A DNA stretch of 64,000 nucleotides from JAPPHA01 sp963664045 (GCA_963664045.2 CAXXGT010000014.1:496001-560000); one strand, 5' to 3'. Counted from the first letter of the stretch, positions 18,182 to 27,659 are shown. The notes: generated by a model not told the origin, from the sequence alone. Numbers and translations are program-made.

Positions 18182-19253
18182 ATTCCGCCGGAAGATCGTG
18201 CGGCAAGCCAAGAATCATTGCCGCGGCCACCTCTCCGACCATGTGGGCAATCGAAAACCCGATTCCGTATCCCCCGGTTGCGACGTACAGCCCGCTCCGG
18301 CCAGGGACGGGTCCAACAAGAGGATTTGACCGAACCGCCCGTGGCCTGAGACCTGCCCAGCGGCGCAACAGTTTTGCATTCCTCAAGGCGGGAAGGATTG
18401 AACCTGCCTCGTCGATGACGTCCTCCAACCGCTCGTCCGTCCCGAAGCGGTCGTCCCACTCGGTTTCCCTCGTGGAACCGATTCCGATAGTCCCGTTCGC
18501 GTGCGGAACGATAAAGATGCGTCCGGCCTGGATCACCGGCGCTCCCGGCAGGTCGTATTCCACGAGTGCGGCCTGACCCTTGACGCCACCGCCGAGGATT
18601 TCGGGATCAGCGTTACCGAGCAGCCGAAAGGTATCGGCACCGGCGGCCAGGACGGTTGTCCCGGACCTGATCTCGCCCGCCTTGGTAAGAACGCCTCCCG
18701 GTTCCGCGCGCAGAACTTCGCAATGTTCCAGGATCTCGATCCCGAGATTTCGGGCGACCTGCCGCAGGGCCAGGCATGCCGACATGGGTCCAATTCGGGC
18801 GGAAAGCGTATCCCGGACAATACCGAATCGCCCGTAGCCGGATCCTGCCAGGATTCCGTCGCCGGGCTCGATCGACATGGAGAACTGCCCGCCCCAATGA
18901 CTTTCTGCGGCGGACGCGCTGATGAGCGCGCGTTCGCGCGCCTGTTCGCTCGAAAGGGGAACGATGCGGCCGACCCGGCCATAACCGGACTCTGTTCCCG
19001 ATTCACGGTCGACGCCTTCCCAGTACGCCGCCGCCGAAACCAGCCCGTCGAACTGAAACTGTTTCAGGGGCGTCCAGGGACGCGGAGAAAACGGCGCCAT
19101 GGCCCCGACCGGCCCTCCACTCGCGCCCGACCCGACAGCATCCCTTTCCAGGACAATCGATGTGCATCCCTTGCTGGCACATGCACAGGCGCAAGCGAGC
19201 CCGAAAATACCGCCGCCGACGATCGCGACATCACATTCTCCGAGCGTTGCCAT
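18171..19253 (-). CDS. FAD-dependent oxidoreductase, probable MnmC C-terminal-domain-like enzyme
   Basis: The 360-residue DAO-family protein has the Rossmann motif IVGGGIFGLACA, VLERDAVGSGASGG, and the C-terminal FAD-contact region GLRPRAVRSNPLVGP with ATGGYGIGFS. Similar stand-alone proteins correspond to the FAD domain of MnmC, which converts cmnm5(s2)U34 in tRNA to nm5(s2)U. The gene next door, divergent with only 51 bases between starts, encodes the MnmD methyltransferase that carries out the following step, so the assignment is supported by context. A generic amino-acid oxidase remains possible. Start ATG at 19253. Confidence 0.75.
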   Translation of the reverse strand: MATLGECDVAIVGGGIFGLACACACASKGCTSIVLERDAVGSGASGGPVGAMAPFSPRPWTPLKQFQFDGLVSAAAYWEGVDRESGTESGYGRVGRIVPLSSEQARERALISASAAESHWGGQFSMSIEPGDGILAGSGYGRFGIVRDTLSARIGPMSACLALRQVARNLGIEILEHCEVLRAEPGGVLTKAGEIRSGTTVLAAGADTFRLLGNADPEILGGGVKGQAALVEYDLPGAPVIQAGRIFIVPHANGTIGIGSTRETEWDDRFGTDERLEDVIDEAGSILPALRNAKLLRRWAGLRPRAVRSNPLVGPVPGRSGLYVATGGYGIGFSIAHMVGEVAAAMILGLPHDLPAEFTL

Positions 19254-19304
19254 TTGCCGGAATTATCCTATGGTCTGCTACTTTCTGCCAGGAGGTTAGG
19301 CCAG

Positions 19305-20009
19305 ATGGTGAGGCGGCTCCAGCCGGAGACGGATGATTTCGCACAACTGGACTGGCAAGGTGACGGCGTGCCGGTTTCGAGGCAGTTCGGCGACACCTAT
19401 TTCTCCTCGGCTGGCGGGCTGGCCGAAGCGCGCCATGTCTTTCTCGCGGGAAACCGACTCCCCGAGCGGTTCCGTCCCGGGTTTCGTATCGCCGAGCTTG
19501 GTTTCGGAACCGGCCTCAACCTTTTGGCAGCCTGGTGCGACTGGCTGACTTCCGGTCAGACTGGCCATTTGTCCTATGTCGGCTTCGAGGCTTTCCCGGT
19601 CTCGTCTTCGGCGATGGAGCGGGTTTTCGCGCAGTGGCCGGAACTTTCGGAATTGTCCCGACAGCTGATTGACTGTTGGTCGGATGGACGGACCCGGTTG
19701 AAAACCGCTTCACTCAACGCCGAAATCATCATCGGAGACGCTCGCAAAACGGTCGAGGCCTGGGAAGGCGCAGCTGATGCATGGTTTCTTGATGGATTCA
19801 GCCCTTCCTGCAATCCTGAACTCTGGGAAGCCGGGCTCCTTCGCTCGGTAGCAGTCCGCACCGTCCCGAACGGCACGTTCGCCACCTACTCGTCCGCGGG
19901 CCACGTCCGTCGCCGGTTGGGCGCATCAGGTTTTTCCGTTTGCCGCACCCCGGGGTTTGGCAGCAAGAGACACATGACCCAAGGGTGGAAGCCGGACCGG
20001 GTATCGTAA
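19305..20009 (+). CDS. mnmD: tRNA 5-methylaminomethyl-2-thiouridine(34) methyltransferase MnmD
   Basis: This 234-residue protein has the SAM motif AELGFGTGLNLLAA, the family segments GDARKTVEAW and DAWFLDGFSPSCNPELW, and a Lys-Arg-His rich end (FGSKRHMTQGW). This is the methyltransferase half of MnmC, which methylates nm5(s2)U34 to mnm5(s2)U34 in the anticodon wobble position. The long open frame extends upstream, but family similarity and an AGGAGG ribosome site at about 19290 fix the start at ATG 19305. The divergent FAD oxidoreductase gene probably supplies the other half. Confidence 0.88.
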   Translation: MVRRLQPETDDFAQLDWQGDGVPVSRQFGDTYFSSAGGLAEARHVFLAGNRLPERFRPGFRIAELGFGTGLNLLAAWCDWLTSGQTGHLSYVGFEAFPVSSSAMERVFAQWPELSELSRQLIDCWSDGRTRLKTASLNAEIIIGDARKTVEAWEGAADAWFLDGFSPSCNPELWEAGLLRSVAVRTVPNGTFATYSSAGHVRRRLGASGFSVCRTPGFGSKRHMTQGWKPDRVS

Positions 20010-20144
20010 CACAGGAATGACGCCGTATTGACGTCGACCTTTCGCGAGCCAGCCTTTTTTCTTTCAGTGTATCGGAGACGCAGATCCCGATTGCGTGGCG
20101 CATGCGGTTTTTCGCCCCGGCAAAGACATTCTCGCCGACTCGAA

Positions 20145-22112
20145 CTACGCGCCGCGACTGATGTCCTCATGAATACGGATTCGCCTCACTTGTCCCGCGA
20201 CCCGCAACCGGTAGACATGGAGTGATTCCATGACCCGCATCACGTAGTTTCTGGTTTCCCGGTAGGGGATGTGCTCGATCCAGTCGACAGGGTCGCTCCA
20301 GTCGTGGTGCGGGTGCCCGAAACGCCTGATCCATGCCCGCGTCTGACCGGGCCCGGCATTGTAGGCTGCGAAAGTCAGGACGTGGGAGCCCTGGAACCCC
20401 GTGAGAAGCTCTTCCAGATAAGCAGTTCCCATCTTCGCATTGAAATGCCAGTCATTCGTCAGGCGCCAATCCGAGTACTTTTCGCCGAGTCGCTCAGAGA
20501 TCTCGCGTGCGGTCGAAGGCATGACCTGCATGAGCCCACGCGCACCTGCCCGGCTGACAGAGTTGATTCGGAATTCACTTTCCATCCTCGTGATTGCCAG
20601 GGCCATCTCCGGGGGCACCGGCCCGGAATGCCGAGACAGATCGGTCACCGGAAAATACGAGCGGGGGAGTACGATTCCGGACTTTGCGGCTTCCTTGGCC
20701 ACCCCTATTGCAACGTGCGGCGAGCCAAGGTGGAGCGCCATGTCTCCAAGCCGAATCAGGTCGGTTCGATCGAGCTCTTCCGCAACATGGGCGAAGAACC
20801 ACCGTGCATGGGGTTCCCAACCGGCGCGCAAGAGCAGCCTGGCAGCGCGAATGGTACCCGAATCCACGAATTCGGCGGTTCGCCAGTCGGGCGAATGTTC
20901 GTTCCCGACCAGCACGGAATCAGGCCGGGCACCGATCTTCTGGGCAGCCAGCTGGCCGTAGAAGGTTGTCTGGTACCTGGCACCGATCAGGTAGAACTCG
21001 TTGGCGGCCGTGTGGTCTTCGAGTGCTTCGTGGGCGCGGCCAAGCCAGTAATACGCCCGCCCCAGACTGATAGGAGACTTTACGACGTCGCGAAACCGCA
21101 AGAAATGCCGTGCCGCCCGGTCCGGATCGTTCAGCTTTCGAAGTGCAATGTATCCTGCGAACCACTCGAGCTGGGCATAATCGGAACCTTCGCCAAGCCA
21201 GTGTCGGCTGGCAAGCTCATACGCCACCTGGTTCTCTCCGGCCTCCATCGCACCCCTTGCCAATACGCGGCGCCGGTATGACCACGCCTCCGGCCGACCC
21301 AGTGCTTCCGCCGATTGCGACCTCTCCAGGATCAATTCCCTGGCCGAATCATCGAAACCGGAGTTCAATCGCCAAATGAACCGGTCGTAGGCGAGCCCCC
21401 CATCGCTCCGCACCGAATCCGGAAGTCCACGAATCATGGCGTCGACGCCCGAATCCCTGTTTTTCAGGGCAATCCGGGTTTTTGCCAGCGCTTTCCAGTC
21501 AGAGGGGACGAGATCCAGCATCCGTCGTGCCGAATCGATCCTGCCCTTCCAGAGCAAATGGTCGAGACGCCGGACATGGAGGTCGGAAATCGCGCCGCGG
21601 AAGTCCGAAACGAATTCCTCGTGAACTTTCCTGCCCATGCCAAGTTCGAGCCAGGCGCGTCGTGCCTCGGCCCTGGCTTCTTCACCCCGACCCAGCTGTC
21701 TCAGCGCCGTTGCCAGTCGCAAGGCGCCCGTGCCGGATTGTGGAGGCTGTATTAGGAAGTACTGCGTGACCGCGTGCGGGTTGGCGGACTCCGGAATGTG
21801 CGCTTCACCTCTCCGGCGCAACCGTTTCAGCCCTGGCCAATCCCCGTTACGCTCCAGGAAATCCTGATATTGCTGCCATGTTCCATCACCTGCTCTCAGC
21901 CTCCACCATGCGACCAGGTCGAGCGCGTCCGGGTCGCCGAACGCGCGCGCATGCCTTTCTGCCGTGGGCCAGTCTTCCCTGTAGGCAGCGTCTATCGCCG
22001 CGGCGATGACGTCATCGCCTTCGCCAGGGGAAGTATCTTGTGACTGCGCCAACGCGAACGTCGGCATGACGAAAATTGCCGCCAAAGCCAGGCGGAGGAC
22101 AAAAGTACTCAC
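20145..22112 (-). CDS. Soluble lytic murein transglycosylase (Slt70-like)
   Basis: The 655-residue periplasmic protein starts with a signal peptide (FVLRLALAAIFVMPTFALAQ). The body is a long alpha-superhelical U-domain of tetratricopeptide-like helices. The catalytic SLT domain lies near residue 500-625: Glu in ALAITRMESEFRIN, then AGARGLMQVMPSTA and TFAAYNAGPGQTRAW. It cleaves MurNAc-GlcNAc bonds to give 1,6-anhydro products. The start is GTG at 22112 with only a weak ribosome site. It is divergent from dapA. This is the second transglycosylase in the window. Confidence 0.92.
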   Translation of the reverse strand: MSTFVLRLALAAIFVMPTFALAQSQDTSPGEGDDVIAAAIDAAYREDWPTAERHARAFGDPDALDLVAWWRLRAGDGTWQQYQDFLERNGDWPGLKRLRRRGEAHIPESANPHAVTQYFLIQPPQSGTGALRLATALRQLGRGEEARAEARRAWLELGMGRKVHEEFVSDFRGAISDLHVRRLDHLLWKGRIDSARRMLDLVPSDWKALAKTRIALKNRDSGVDAMIRGLPDSVRSDGGLAYDRFIWRLNSGFDDSARELILERSQSAEALGRPEAWSYRRRVLARGAMEAGENQVAYELASRHWLGEGSDYAQLEWFAGYIALRKLNDPDRAARHFLRFRDVVKSPISLGRAYYWLGRAHEALEDHTAANEFYLIGARYQTTFYGQLAAQKIGARPDSVLVGNEHSPDWRTAEFVDSGTIRAARLLLRAGWEPHARWFFAHVAEELDRTDLIRLGDMALHLGSPHVAIGVAKEAAKSGIVLPRSYFPVTDLSRHSGPVPPEMALAITRMESEFRINSVSRAGARGLMQVMPSTAREISERLGEKYSDWRLTNDWHFNAKMGTAYLEELLTGFQGSHVLTFAAYNAGPGQTRAWIRRFGHPHHDWSDPVDWIEHIPYRETRNYVMRVMESLHVYRLRVAGQVRRIRIHEDISRGA

Positions 22113-22295
22113 GAGGCCGTTCTCTGCTCTTTGGTCCCTGGTTTTTTTTGCTTCTTGCGGTCAAGTTCTAATGCAACTTGGCAGGAAACAACAGTCCGGG
22201 ATGTCGATTGACCCGATTTCGCCGTGTATTCGCCGCTTACATTCCGGCCATCCTGGGGTATTAGCGAATAAATCGGGAGAGTGGGGAGCAAGTTC

Positions 22296-23171
22296 ATGTT
22301 CAGGGGATCGAATCCGGCGTTGGTCACTCCGTTCCGCGACGGCGCAGTTGACGATGAAGCCTTGAAGTCGCTGGTTGAGTGGCACATCGAAGAGGGATCC
22401 CATGGTCTGGTGCCGGTTGGCACGACCGGCGAAAGCCCGACACTCAGCCATGAGGAACACGAACATGTCATCGACGTTGTCGTGCAAGCGACTGCGGGAC
22501 GGCTGCCGGTTATCGCGGGAGCCGGCTCGAATTCAACCGCCGAGGCCGTTCGCCTGCTGCAATTCGCCGAACGTGCCGGTGCCGATGCCGGCCTGGTTGT
22601 CACGCCTTATTACAACAAGCCGACCCAACACGGGTTGATTGAACATTATCGCGCCCTCAGCGAGTGCTGCGATCTTCCAATCGTCATCTACAACATCCCC
22701 GGCCGTTCGGTCATCGACATGAACCCCGACACCATGGGCGAGTTGTCGAAGCTGCCTACCATCGTCGGCGTCAAGGACGCGACCGGCGATGTCGTCCGCG
22801 TCAGCCAGCAACGCGCGACCTGTGGTGCGGACTTCATCCAGCTTTCCGGTGAGGACGCTTCCGCGCTCGGATTCAATGCCCATGGCGGGACCGGCTGCAT
22901 TTCGGTGACGGCCAACGTGGCGCCACGCCTTTGCGCGGAATTCCAGGAGGCATCGCTTGCCGGCGACACCTCAAGGGCGCTCGAACTTCAGGACATCCTG
23001 ATGCCGCTCCACACCGCGATTTTCATTGAACCCGGCCTGGTCGGTGCAAAGTACGGCCTTTCGGTGCTCGGCAAGTGCAGCGACGAGGTTCGCCTGCCCT
23101 TGACGCCTGCCTTGCCCGAAACGCGCGCCAGGATCGACGATGCCATGCGGTATGCCGGCCTGATTTCCTGA
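22296..23171 (+). CDS. dapA: 4-hydroxy-tetrahydrodipicolinate synthase
   Basis: The 291-residue TIM-barrel aldolase condenses pyruvate with aspartate semialdehyde in the lysine/diaminopimelate pathway. Visible are the T-T pair region (PVGTTGESPTL), YYNKPTQHGL with the catalytic Tyr, IYNIPGRSV, and the Schiff-base Lys in GVKDATGD. The ATG at 22296 follows GGGGAG at seven bases; an upstream in-frame GTG at 22281 is less likely because family members begin MFRGS. smpB follows four bases after the stop, a frequent alphaproteobacterial arrangement. Confidence 0.95.
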   Translation: MFRGSNPALVTPFRDGAVDDEALKSLVEWHIEEGSHGLVPVGTTGESPTLSHEEHEHVIDVVVQATAGRLPVIAGAGSNSTAEAVRLLQFAERAGADAGLVVTPYYNKPTQHGLIEHYRALSECCDLPIVIYNIPGRSVIDMNPDTMGELSKLPTIVGVKDATGDVVRVSQQRATCGADFIQLSGEDASALGFNAHGGTGCISVTANVAPRLCAEFQEASLAGDTSRALELQDILMPLHTAIFIEPGLVGAKYGLSVLGKCSDEVRLPLTPALPETRARIDDAMRYAGLIS

Positions 23172-23175
23172 CTGC

Positions 23176-23658
23176 ATGGCCTCTCGGCGAAAGAAACGGG
23201 AGAACAGGAGCGGTCTCGTTGCGGAAAATCGCCGGGCTCGATTCAACTACTCGATCGAGGACACGCTGGAGTGCGGACTGGTCCTGACCGGGTCGGAGGT
23301 CAAGTCTCTCAGGAATGGACAGGCCAATATCGCCGAAAGCTACGCCAGCGTCGAAAACGGCGAACTCTACCTGATCAACGGGCACATCGCGCGCTACGAG
23401 ATGGCCGGGCGTTTCGGGCACGAAGAGCGCCGCAGGCGAAAGCTCCTGGTCAGCAAGAAGCAACTTGCAAAGTTGCGACAGGAAACCGAGCGCCAGGGAA
23501 TGACGCTCGTGCCCCTCCGCCTGTATTTCAACTCCGCCGGAAAGGCGAAAATCCTCGTCGCCGTCGCGCGGGGACGAAAACTCGTCGACAAGAGGGAGAA
23601 CCAGAAATCCCGTGACTGGAGTCGCCAGAAGGCGCGATTGTTGCGGGAACGGGGATAG
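23176..23658 (+). CDS. smpB: SsrA-binding protein SmpB
   Basis: The 160-residue OB-fold protein binds tmRNA and brings it to stalled ribosomes for trans-translation. Conserved stretches are ENRRARFNYSIEDTLECG, LTGSEVKSLRNGQANI, HEERRRRKLLV and GRKLVDKRE near the basic C-terminal tail. It lies directly downstream of dapA in the same operon. No tmRNA gene is visible in this window. An independent rescue factor, ArfB, is encoded at 28937. Confidence 0.95.
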   Translation: MASRRKKRENRSGLVAENRRARFNYSIEDTLECGLVLTGSEVKSLRNGQANIAESYASVENGELYLINGHIARYEMAGRFGHEERRRRKLLVSKKQLAKLRQETERQGMTLVPLRLYFNSAGKAKILVAVARGRKLVDKRENQKSRDWSRQKARLLRERG

Positions 23659-23768
23659 CCCGGTACAGGTAATTTGGATGACCGCCGCCTCGACCGGACG
23701 AGCCATGTTCCCACAGGCGGGTGGTGGTCCCCCGTCACAAGGACGTTTCGGCCTGACAGAGGTTTCAC

Positions 23769-24620
23769 ATGCCAGATGACGACAACAAGATGCTGGTTTC
23801 AACCGACTGGTTGCGGCACCGCCTGAATTCACCGGACATCCGGATTTTCGACGCGTCGTGGTACTTGCCTGCGGACGGGCGCGATCCACGTGCCGAGTAC
23901 GAGGCTTCGCACATTCCCGGGGCGCGTTTTTTCGATATCGACGAGATCTCGGACTCGGATTCATCGCTCCCGCACATGGCGCCGCAACCGGAGAAATTCG
24001 CTTCGCGGATGCGATCGATGGGGGTTGGCGACGGGCACCAGATCATCGTCTACGATGGCGCCGGATTGTTTTCGGCAGCACGGGTCTGGTGGCTGTTCAG
24101 GCACATGGGCAAGACCGATGTTGCCGTTCTCGACGGCGGATTTCCCAAATGGGTCGCGGAAGGCCATCCCGTCGAAAACCTGGCTCCCCAGATCCAGAGC
24201 CGCCACATGACGGCGCGACGAAATGCCGCCCTGTTCAGCGACCTGCCGCACGTCCTTGCCACATGCAAAACCGGAGGCGCCCAGATTGTCGATGCCCGAT
24301 CGCCGGACCGTTTCCGTGGCGAGGCCCCCGAACCCCGGCCGGGCCTCAGGCCCGGCCACATTCCCGGCTCCCGAAACGTCTACTTCAACGATTTGCTGAA
24401 TCCCGACGGTACGCTCAAACCCGAAACCGAACTTCGAAAGATTTTCATTGACGGTGGGGTGGACTTGTCGCGTCCGGTCATCACGACCTGCGGCTCCGGA
24501 ATCACTGCCGCGGTACTTTCGCTTGCCCTCGAAAAGCTCGGCCACCGCAGCCACTCGTTGTACGATGGCTCCTGGGCGGAGTGGGGCATGTCCGCCGACG
24601 TGCCAATCGAAACCGGGTGA
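23769..24620 (+). CDS. sseA: 3-mercaptopyruvate sulfurtransferase
   Basis: The 283-residue protein has two rhodanese domains. The N-terminal domain (residues ~10-130) is inactive; the C-terminal one carries the active-site loop TTCGSGITAA, the CGSGxTA type that marks 3-mercaptopyruvate sulfurtransferases rather than thiosulfate rhodaneses. YEASHIPGARFFDID and GHIPGSRNVYF are the paired domain motifs. It transfers sulfur from 3-mercaptopyruvate to thiol or cyanide acceptors in the cytoplasm. It is separated from smpB by 110 bases and is probably its own transcript. Confidence 0.92.
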   Translation: MPDDDNKMLVSTDWLRHRLNSPDIRIFDASWYLPADGRDPRAEYEASHIPGARFFDIDEISDSDSSLPHMAPQPEKFASRMRSMGVGDGHQIIVYDGAGLFSAARVWWLFRHMGKTDVAVLDGGFPKWVAEGHPVENLAPQIQSRHMTARRNAALFSDLPHVLATCKTGGAQIVDARSPDRFRGEAPEPRPGLRPGHIPGSRNVYFNDLLNPDGTLKPETELRKIFIDGGVDLSRPVITTCGSGITAAVLSLALEKLGHRSHSLYDGSWAEWGMSADVPIETG

Positions 24621-24964
24621 CCTGGCGGCACGCAACCGCCTGCCGGCGCAGTCGACAGCCAGGATTTCGGCATCATCGCGTACGTTCCTGAAGAATTCTG
24701 CGGGAGCAACTGGCGCAATCGTGCGGGTCCGGGCTCGATCAGGGAACATCCCGAATGCCGGTCGGTCCAATCCCTGGCGTTTTCCGTGGTGCGGCGGTCT
24801 GCTCGCAGGTAGACCTCCGTCGTTTCCACCGATAATGCCGAAATCAGCATTATCTCGGATTTTCGCGAAGCCGCTAGCGGGAAGACACGCCGTGCATTGT
24901 CCCCGGAAAGCCGGGCCCGCGAACGCTCCCAGGTCGTGTACGAATCACTCCGGGGGCCGCAGCC
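24621..24964. other. No gene seen between sseA and the EamA transporter
   Basis: No frame on either strand has recognisable motifs. An imperfect inverted pair GATAATGCCGA / TCAGCATTATC near 24832-24853 could be a hairpin or operator upstream of the transporter gene. Confidence 0.4.
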
Positions 24965-25804
24965 TTGGATACGAACGTTTTTCTTGCAGTCCTCGTGGCA
25001 GCTCTGCTGCATGCGGGTTGGAACAGCCTGGTAAAGGTCGGATCCGATCCGTTCTCGACGATATGCGTTGCCACGTTGGCGCAGGCGGCGATTGCGGTGC
25101 CTGTGCTCGTACTCGTGCCCGCTCCGGCCGTGGATGCAATTCCCTGGATCGTGGCGTCGGCCGTAATCCACACGGGTTACAAGGTGTTCCTGGTCAACGC
25201 CTACGAAAATGCCGATCTAAGCCAAGCCTATCCCCTGGCACGGGGAACGGCGCCGATTGCCGTATTCCTCGTGACCGTCATCTTTCTCGGCGCGGTGTTC
25301 AACCAGGTCGAGACCGTGGCAGTCCTGTCCATTTCGACCGGTGTCGTTCTCATGGCATTCAAGGGACAGTACGGGCGACCCATGAAACGCAGGTCCTTCG
25401 GATACGTGATCGGCACTGCCGTGTTGATTGCCAGCTACACGGTCGTCGACGGCGTAGGGGCGCGGATCGCCGGGACGCCATCGGGGTACATCATGTGGAT
25501 GGTGATTGGCGACGCGATCGGGATGTTGGCGTTTGCCGTCCTGGTCGGGGGCCGCTCCGCGATCCCGGCGCTTTTGCCTGTATGGCGGACCGGACTCGGA
25601 TCTGGTGCGATGTCACTTGTTTCATACTGGATCGCGGTCTGGGCTTTTACGATCGCACCGATCGCACTGGTCGCGGCACTGAGGGAAACCAGTATTCTCT
25701 TTGCAACATTCATAGCCGCGTTCCTGATCCGTGAACCGGTCGGTGCCTGGCGGTGGATCTCCATCGGTCTTATCGTTACCGGAGTCGTTCTCATGAGAAT
25801 CTGA
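24965..25804 (+). CDS. EamA-like (DMT superfamily) transporter
   Basis: The 279-residue membrane protein has about ten hydrophobic segments arranged as two EamA repeats. Conserved features include the first helix LLHAGWNSLVKVG, YPLARGTAPIAVFL before the repeat junction, and the C-terminal ALRETSILFATFIAAFLIRE, the typical DMT signature. Likely a metabolite exporter; the substrate is unknown. The only suitable start is TTG at 24965, with a GGGGG stretch about eight bases upstream. Confidence 0.85.
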   Translation: MDTNVFLAVLVAALLHAGWNSLVKVGSDPFSTICVATLAQAAIAVPVLVLVPAPAVDAIPWIVASAVIHTGYKVFLVNAYENADLSQAYPLARGTAPIAVFLVTVIFLGAVFNQVETVAVLSISTGVVLMAFKGQYGRPMKRRSFGYVIGTAVLIASYTVVDGVGARIAGTPSGYIMWMVIGDAIGMLAFAVLVGGRSAIPALLPVWRTGLGSGAMSLVSYWIAVWAFTIAPIALVAALRETSILFATFIAAFLIREPVGAWRWISIGLIVTGVVLMRI

Positions 25805-26147
25805 TCCCGGACGCTTGGTCACATCGCCGGCCCGGGGATCTGACGCCCTGTGCAGTACTCCCGTCCAGATCGCAATCCGGTGCTCCCGCCACCTAGAAGT
25901 ACTTCCATATGCAGGATCCGGAAAACCAGGGGGGACGCTCCAGGCGACGAAACGAAACGCCGCGAGACTTCCGGAAGGGTTGCCGGTCGGTGCATGAACC
26001 GGAACTCGCGTCCCCTGATGACGGACGCGCCCTCTGATCATCACGTGAATTGCCGGTTTGAACCCGGAGGTGTAGACATAACGAGACCGCGGCCCGTGCC
26101 GCGAACCCGGCCGGCCCCGGCCGACCGACCCATCCCGGGCGGACAAT
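25805..26147. other. No gene seen between the EamA transporter and the DUF4242 gene
   Basis: Long minus-strand frames cross the region but carry no recognisable motifs and extend antisense through neighbouring genes. The last part should contain the promoter of the DUF4242 gene. Confidence 0.4.
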
Positions 26148-26166
26148 GATGCCCCCCGGGGGCATC
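26148..26166. promoter_or_regulatory. Perfect inverted repeat ahead of the DUF4242 gene
   Basis: GATGCCCCC and GGGGGCATC form a 9-bp inverted repeat around one central C, 17 bases before the ATG at 26183. It has no T-tract, so it is more likely an operator or an mRNA hairpin near the ribosome site than a terminator. Confidence 0.45.
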
Positions 26167-26182
26167 GCAAGAGGAAAAAACG

Positions 26183-26467
26183 ATGACAATGCAGAGATAC
26201 ATAATCGAGCGGGACATTCCGGATGTCGGAACACTGGAACGCGACGAACTGCGAGCGGCGGCCGCAAAGTCGAACGAGGTCCTGGCGGAGCTGTCGCCGG
26301 ACATCCAGTGGGTGGAGAGCTTTGTCGCCGCCAACAAGACATTCTGTGTCTATCTTGCGAAGGATGAAGACATCATCCACAAGCACGCCGAAATCAGCGG
26401 ATTCCCGGCAACGAAGGTCACTGCGATCTCGAAAATGATCGATCCCACGACATCCAGGGATGACTAG
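26183..26467 (+). CDS. DUF4242 domain-containing protein
   Basis: The 94-residue protein matches the DUF4242 family: start QRYIIERDIPDVGTL, central IQWVESFVAANKTFCVYLA, and the end EISGFPATKVTAISKMIDP. Members are small ferredoxin-like alpha-beta folds, some annotated as nickel-binding; no metal motif is evident here apart from scattered His residues. The ATG is preceded by AGAGGA. Function in the cell is unknown. Confidence 0.85.
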   Translation: MTMQRYIIERDIPDVGTLERDELRAAAAKSNEVLAELSPDIQWVESFVAANKTFCVYLAKDEDIIHKHAEISGFPATKVTAISKMIDPTTSRDD

Positions 26468-26776
26468 GGATCCTGCACCTCGCGTTGGGTGAATCGCTTC
26501 ATTTTTCCGGCTCGCTGACCCGGTTTCGGTCGGTATTCCGGCAGCCACCGTTACTTGCCGGTTGCGTACACACCGACAACACTGAACTGGTCAACCGGTA
26601 CGCGGGATGTTGCGGCAGTGTCGGTGCGAGTTGAATCCCACTTTTTTCGTCTTGAGTATCCATTTTTTGTTCCGGGTTGTCTTGCCTGTGTTTCTGACCG
26701 TGACCGGATTGATCGGCAAATGTCTGACGTGCAAGGCGTCGATCGCTGACAATGGATTGCCGTGCGGCGGAAAGTC
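26468..26776. other. No gene seen
   Basis: The stretch contains T-rich runs (CTTTTTTCG and CATTTTTTG at about 26640-26670) and no convincing coding frame. It likely holds the promoter of the GNAT gene. Confidence 0.4.
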
Positions 26777-27211
26777 ATGAATGATGTGACGACGTATCAT
26801 CGGCTTAGCCACGACAATGTCCAATTGCTTGACCTGGCAGAAGTATTCGACAACCCTGTCGATCCTGAGCAACTAGCCAAATTCCTGGCCGATGACGGGC
26901 ACGAGCTGGTCTTTGCAACGTCAGGCAAGACGATTATCGGCTTCGCCTCGGGCTCAATGTTATTGCATCCCGATAAGGCGGCAGCTTTCTTCGTCAACGA
27001 GGTCGACGTTGCCCCAGAATATCAGCGCCAAGGCGTTGCTACGGCGCTTTGCAGGATGCTGATCGGCGTGGCGCGAGATCGGGGATGTCATGGCATTTGG
27101 CTTGCCACGGAGGAAGACAATATCGCTGCGCGCGCGCTCTTCCGTGGGCTTGGTGCACGGGAGACGGGCGCAGTCGTCGTTTACGACTGGGATGGCGCAA
27201 TGGATGCGTGA
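26777..27211 (+). CDS. GNAT acetyltransferase, AAC(3)-I-like
   Basis: The 144-residue protein has the GNAT acetyl-CoA pyrophosphate loop in VAPEYQRQGVATALC and the beta-bulge region FFVNEVDVAPEY. The overall pattern resembles the aminoglycoside 3-N-acetyltransferase I group: LAEVFDNPVDPEQLAKFL at the N-terminus, then HELVFATSGKTIIGFASG, and the end LFRGLGARETGAVVVYDW. Whether it acts on aminoglycosides is not shown by the sequence; environmental homologues often do not give resistance. ATG 26777 is preferred to an upstream GTG at 26762 because similarity begins there. Confidence 0.75.
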   Translation: MNDVTTYHRLSHDNVQLLDLAEVFDNPVDPEQLAKFLADDGHELVFATSGKTIIGFASGSMLLHPDKAAAFFVNEVDVAPEYQRQGVATALCRMLIGVARDRGCHGIWLATEEDNIAARALFRGLGARETGAVVVYDWDGAMDA

Positions 27212-27659
27212 TCCGAAGGACATCGGCTTTGGGCTTGGAGACTGGCGCTGGATGCGTCGCACCACCGGTCAGACCAAGAGCTGATACGGCATCATTGACC
27301 GCCAATTGCAGACCAGGTCGACGCAACCAGGCTCGCCGCCATCGGCAGCATCGTGCGCCCGGAGGCGTCGGCGCCGCAGGAGGAAGGCCATCGGCCGGCA
27401 GGCCACCGAGCTCGACGCCTCGACCCGCGTTGCGCCGCGCGGCACGGACCCGTAGGCTGCCTGTGGCTGAAATGGACGTGGCCAGGGGGAAGCGTGGGAA
27501 ATCCCGTTCGAGGGGTTGAAATCAAGCACGGATGCTCAGGGTAGGGAAATTTGGCGCGGACGCCCTGGCGCAGAATCCCGCGCGCGCGTTGGTTTTCGAC
27601 ATGTTTTCGAACAACCGACGTGTCATTCCCCCACTGCCGGGCGTGGCTGCCTGGCGCAT
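27212..27659. other. No intact gene seen
   Basis: G+C-rich sequence with several overlapping short frames on both strands. It may contain decayed sequence downstream of the HNH remnant, which is read on the minus strand from 27895. Confidence 0.4.

Noticed and set aside
26777..27211. Aminoglycoside resistance gene
   Set aside because: The GNAT looks like the AAC(3)-I group, but no mobile context or close motif match justifies calling resistance; kept as a GNAT.
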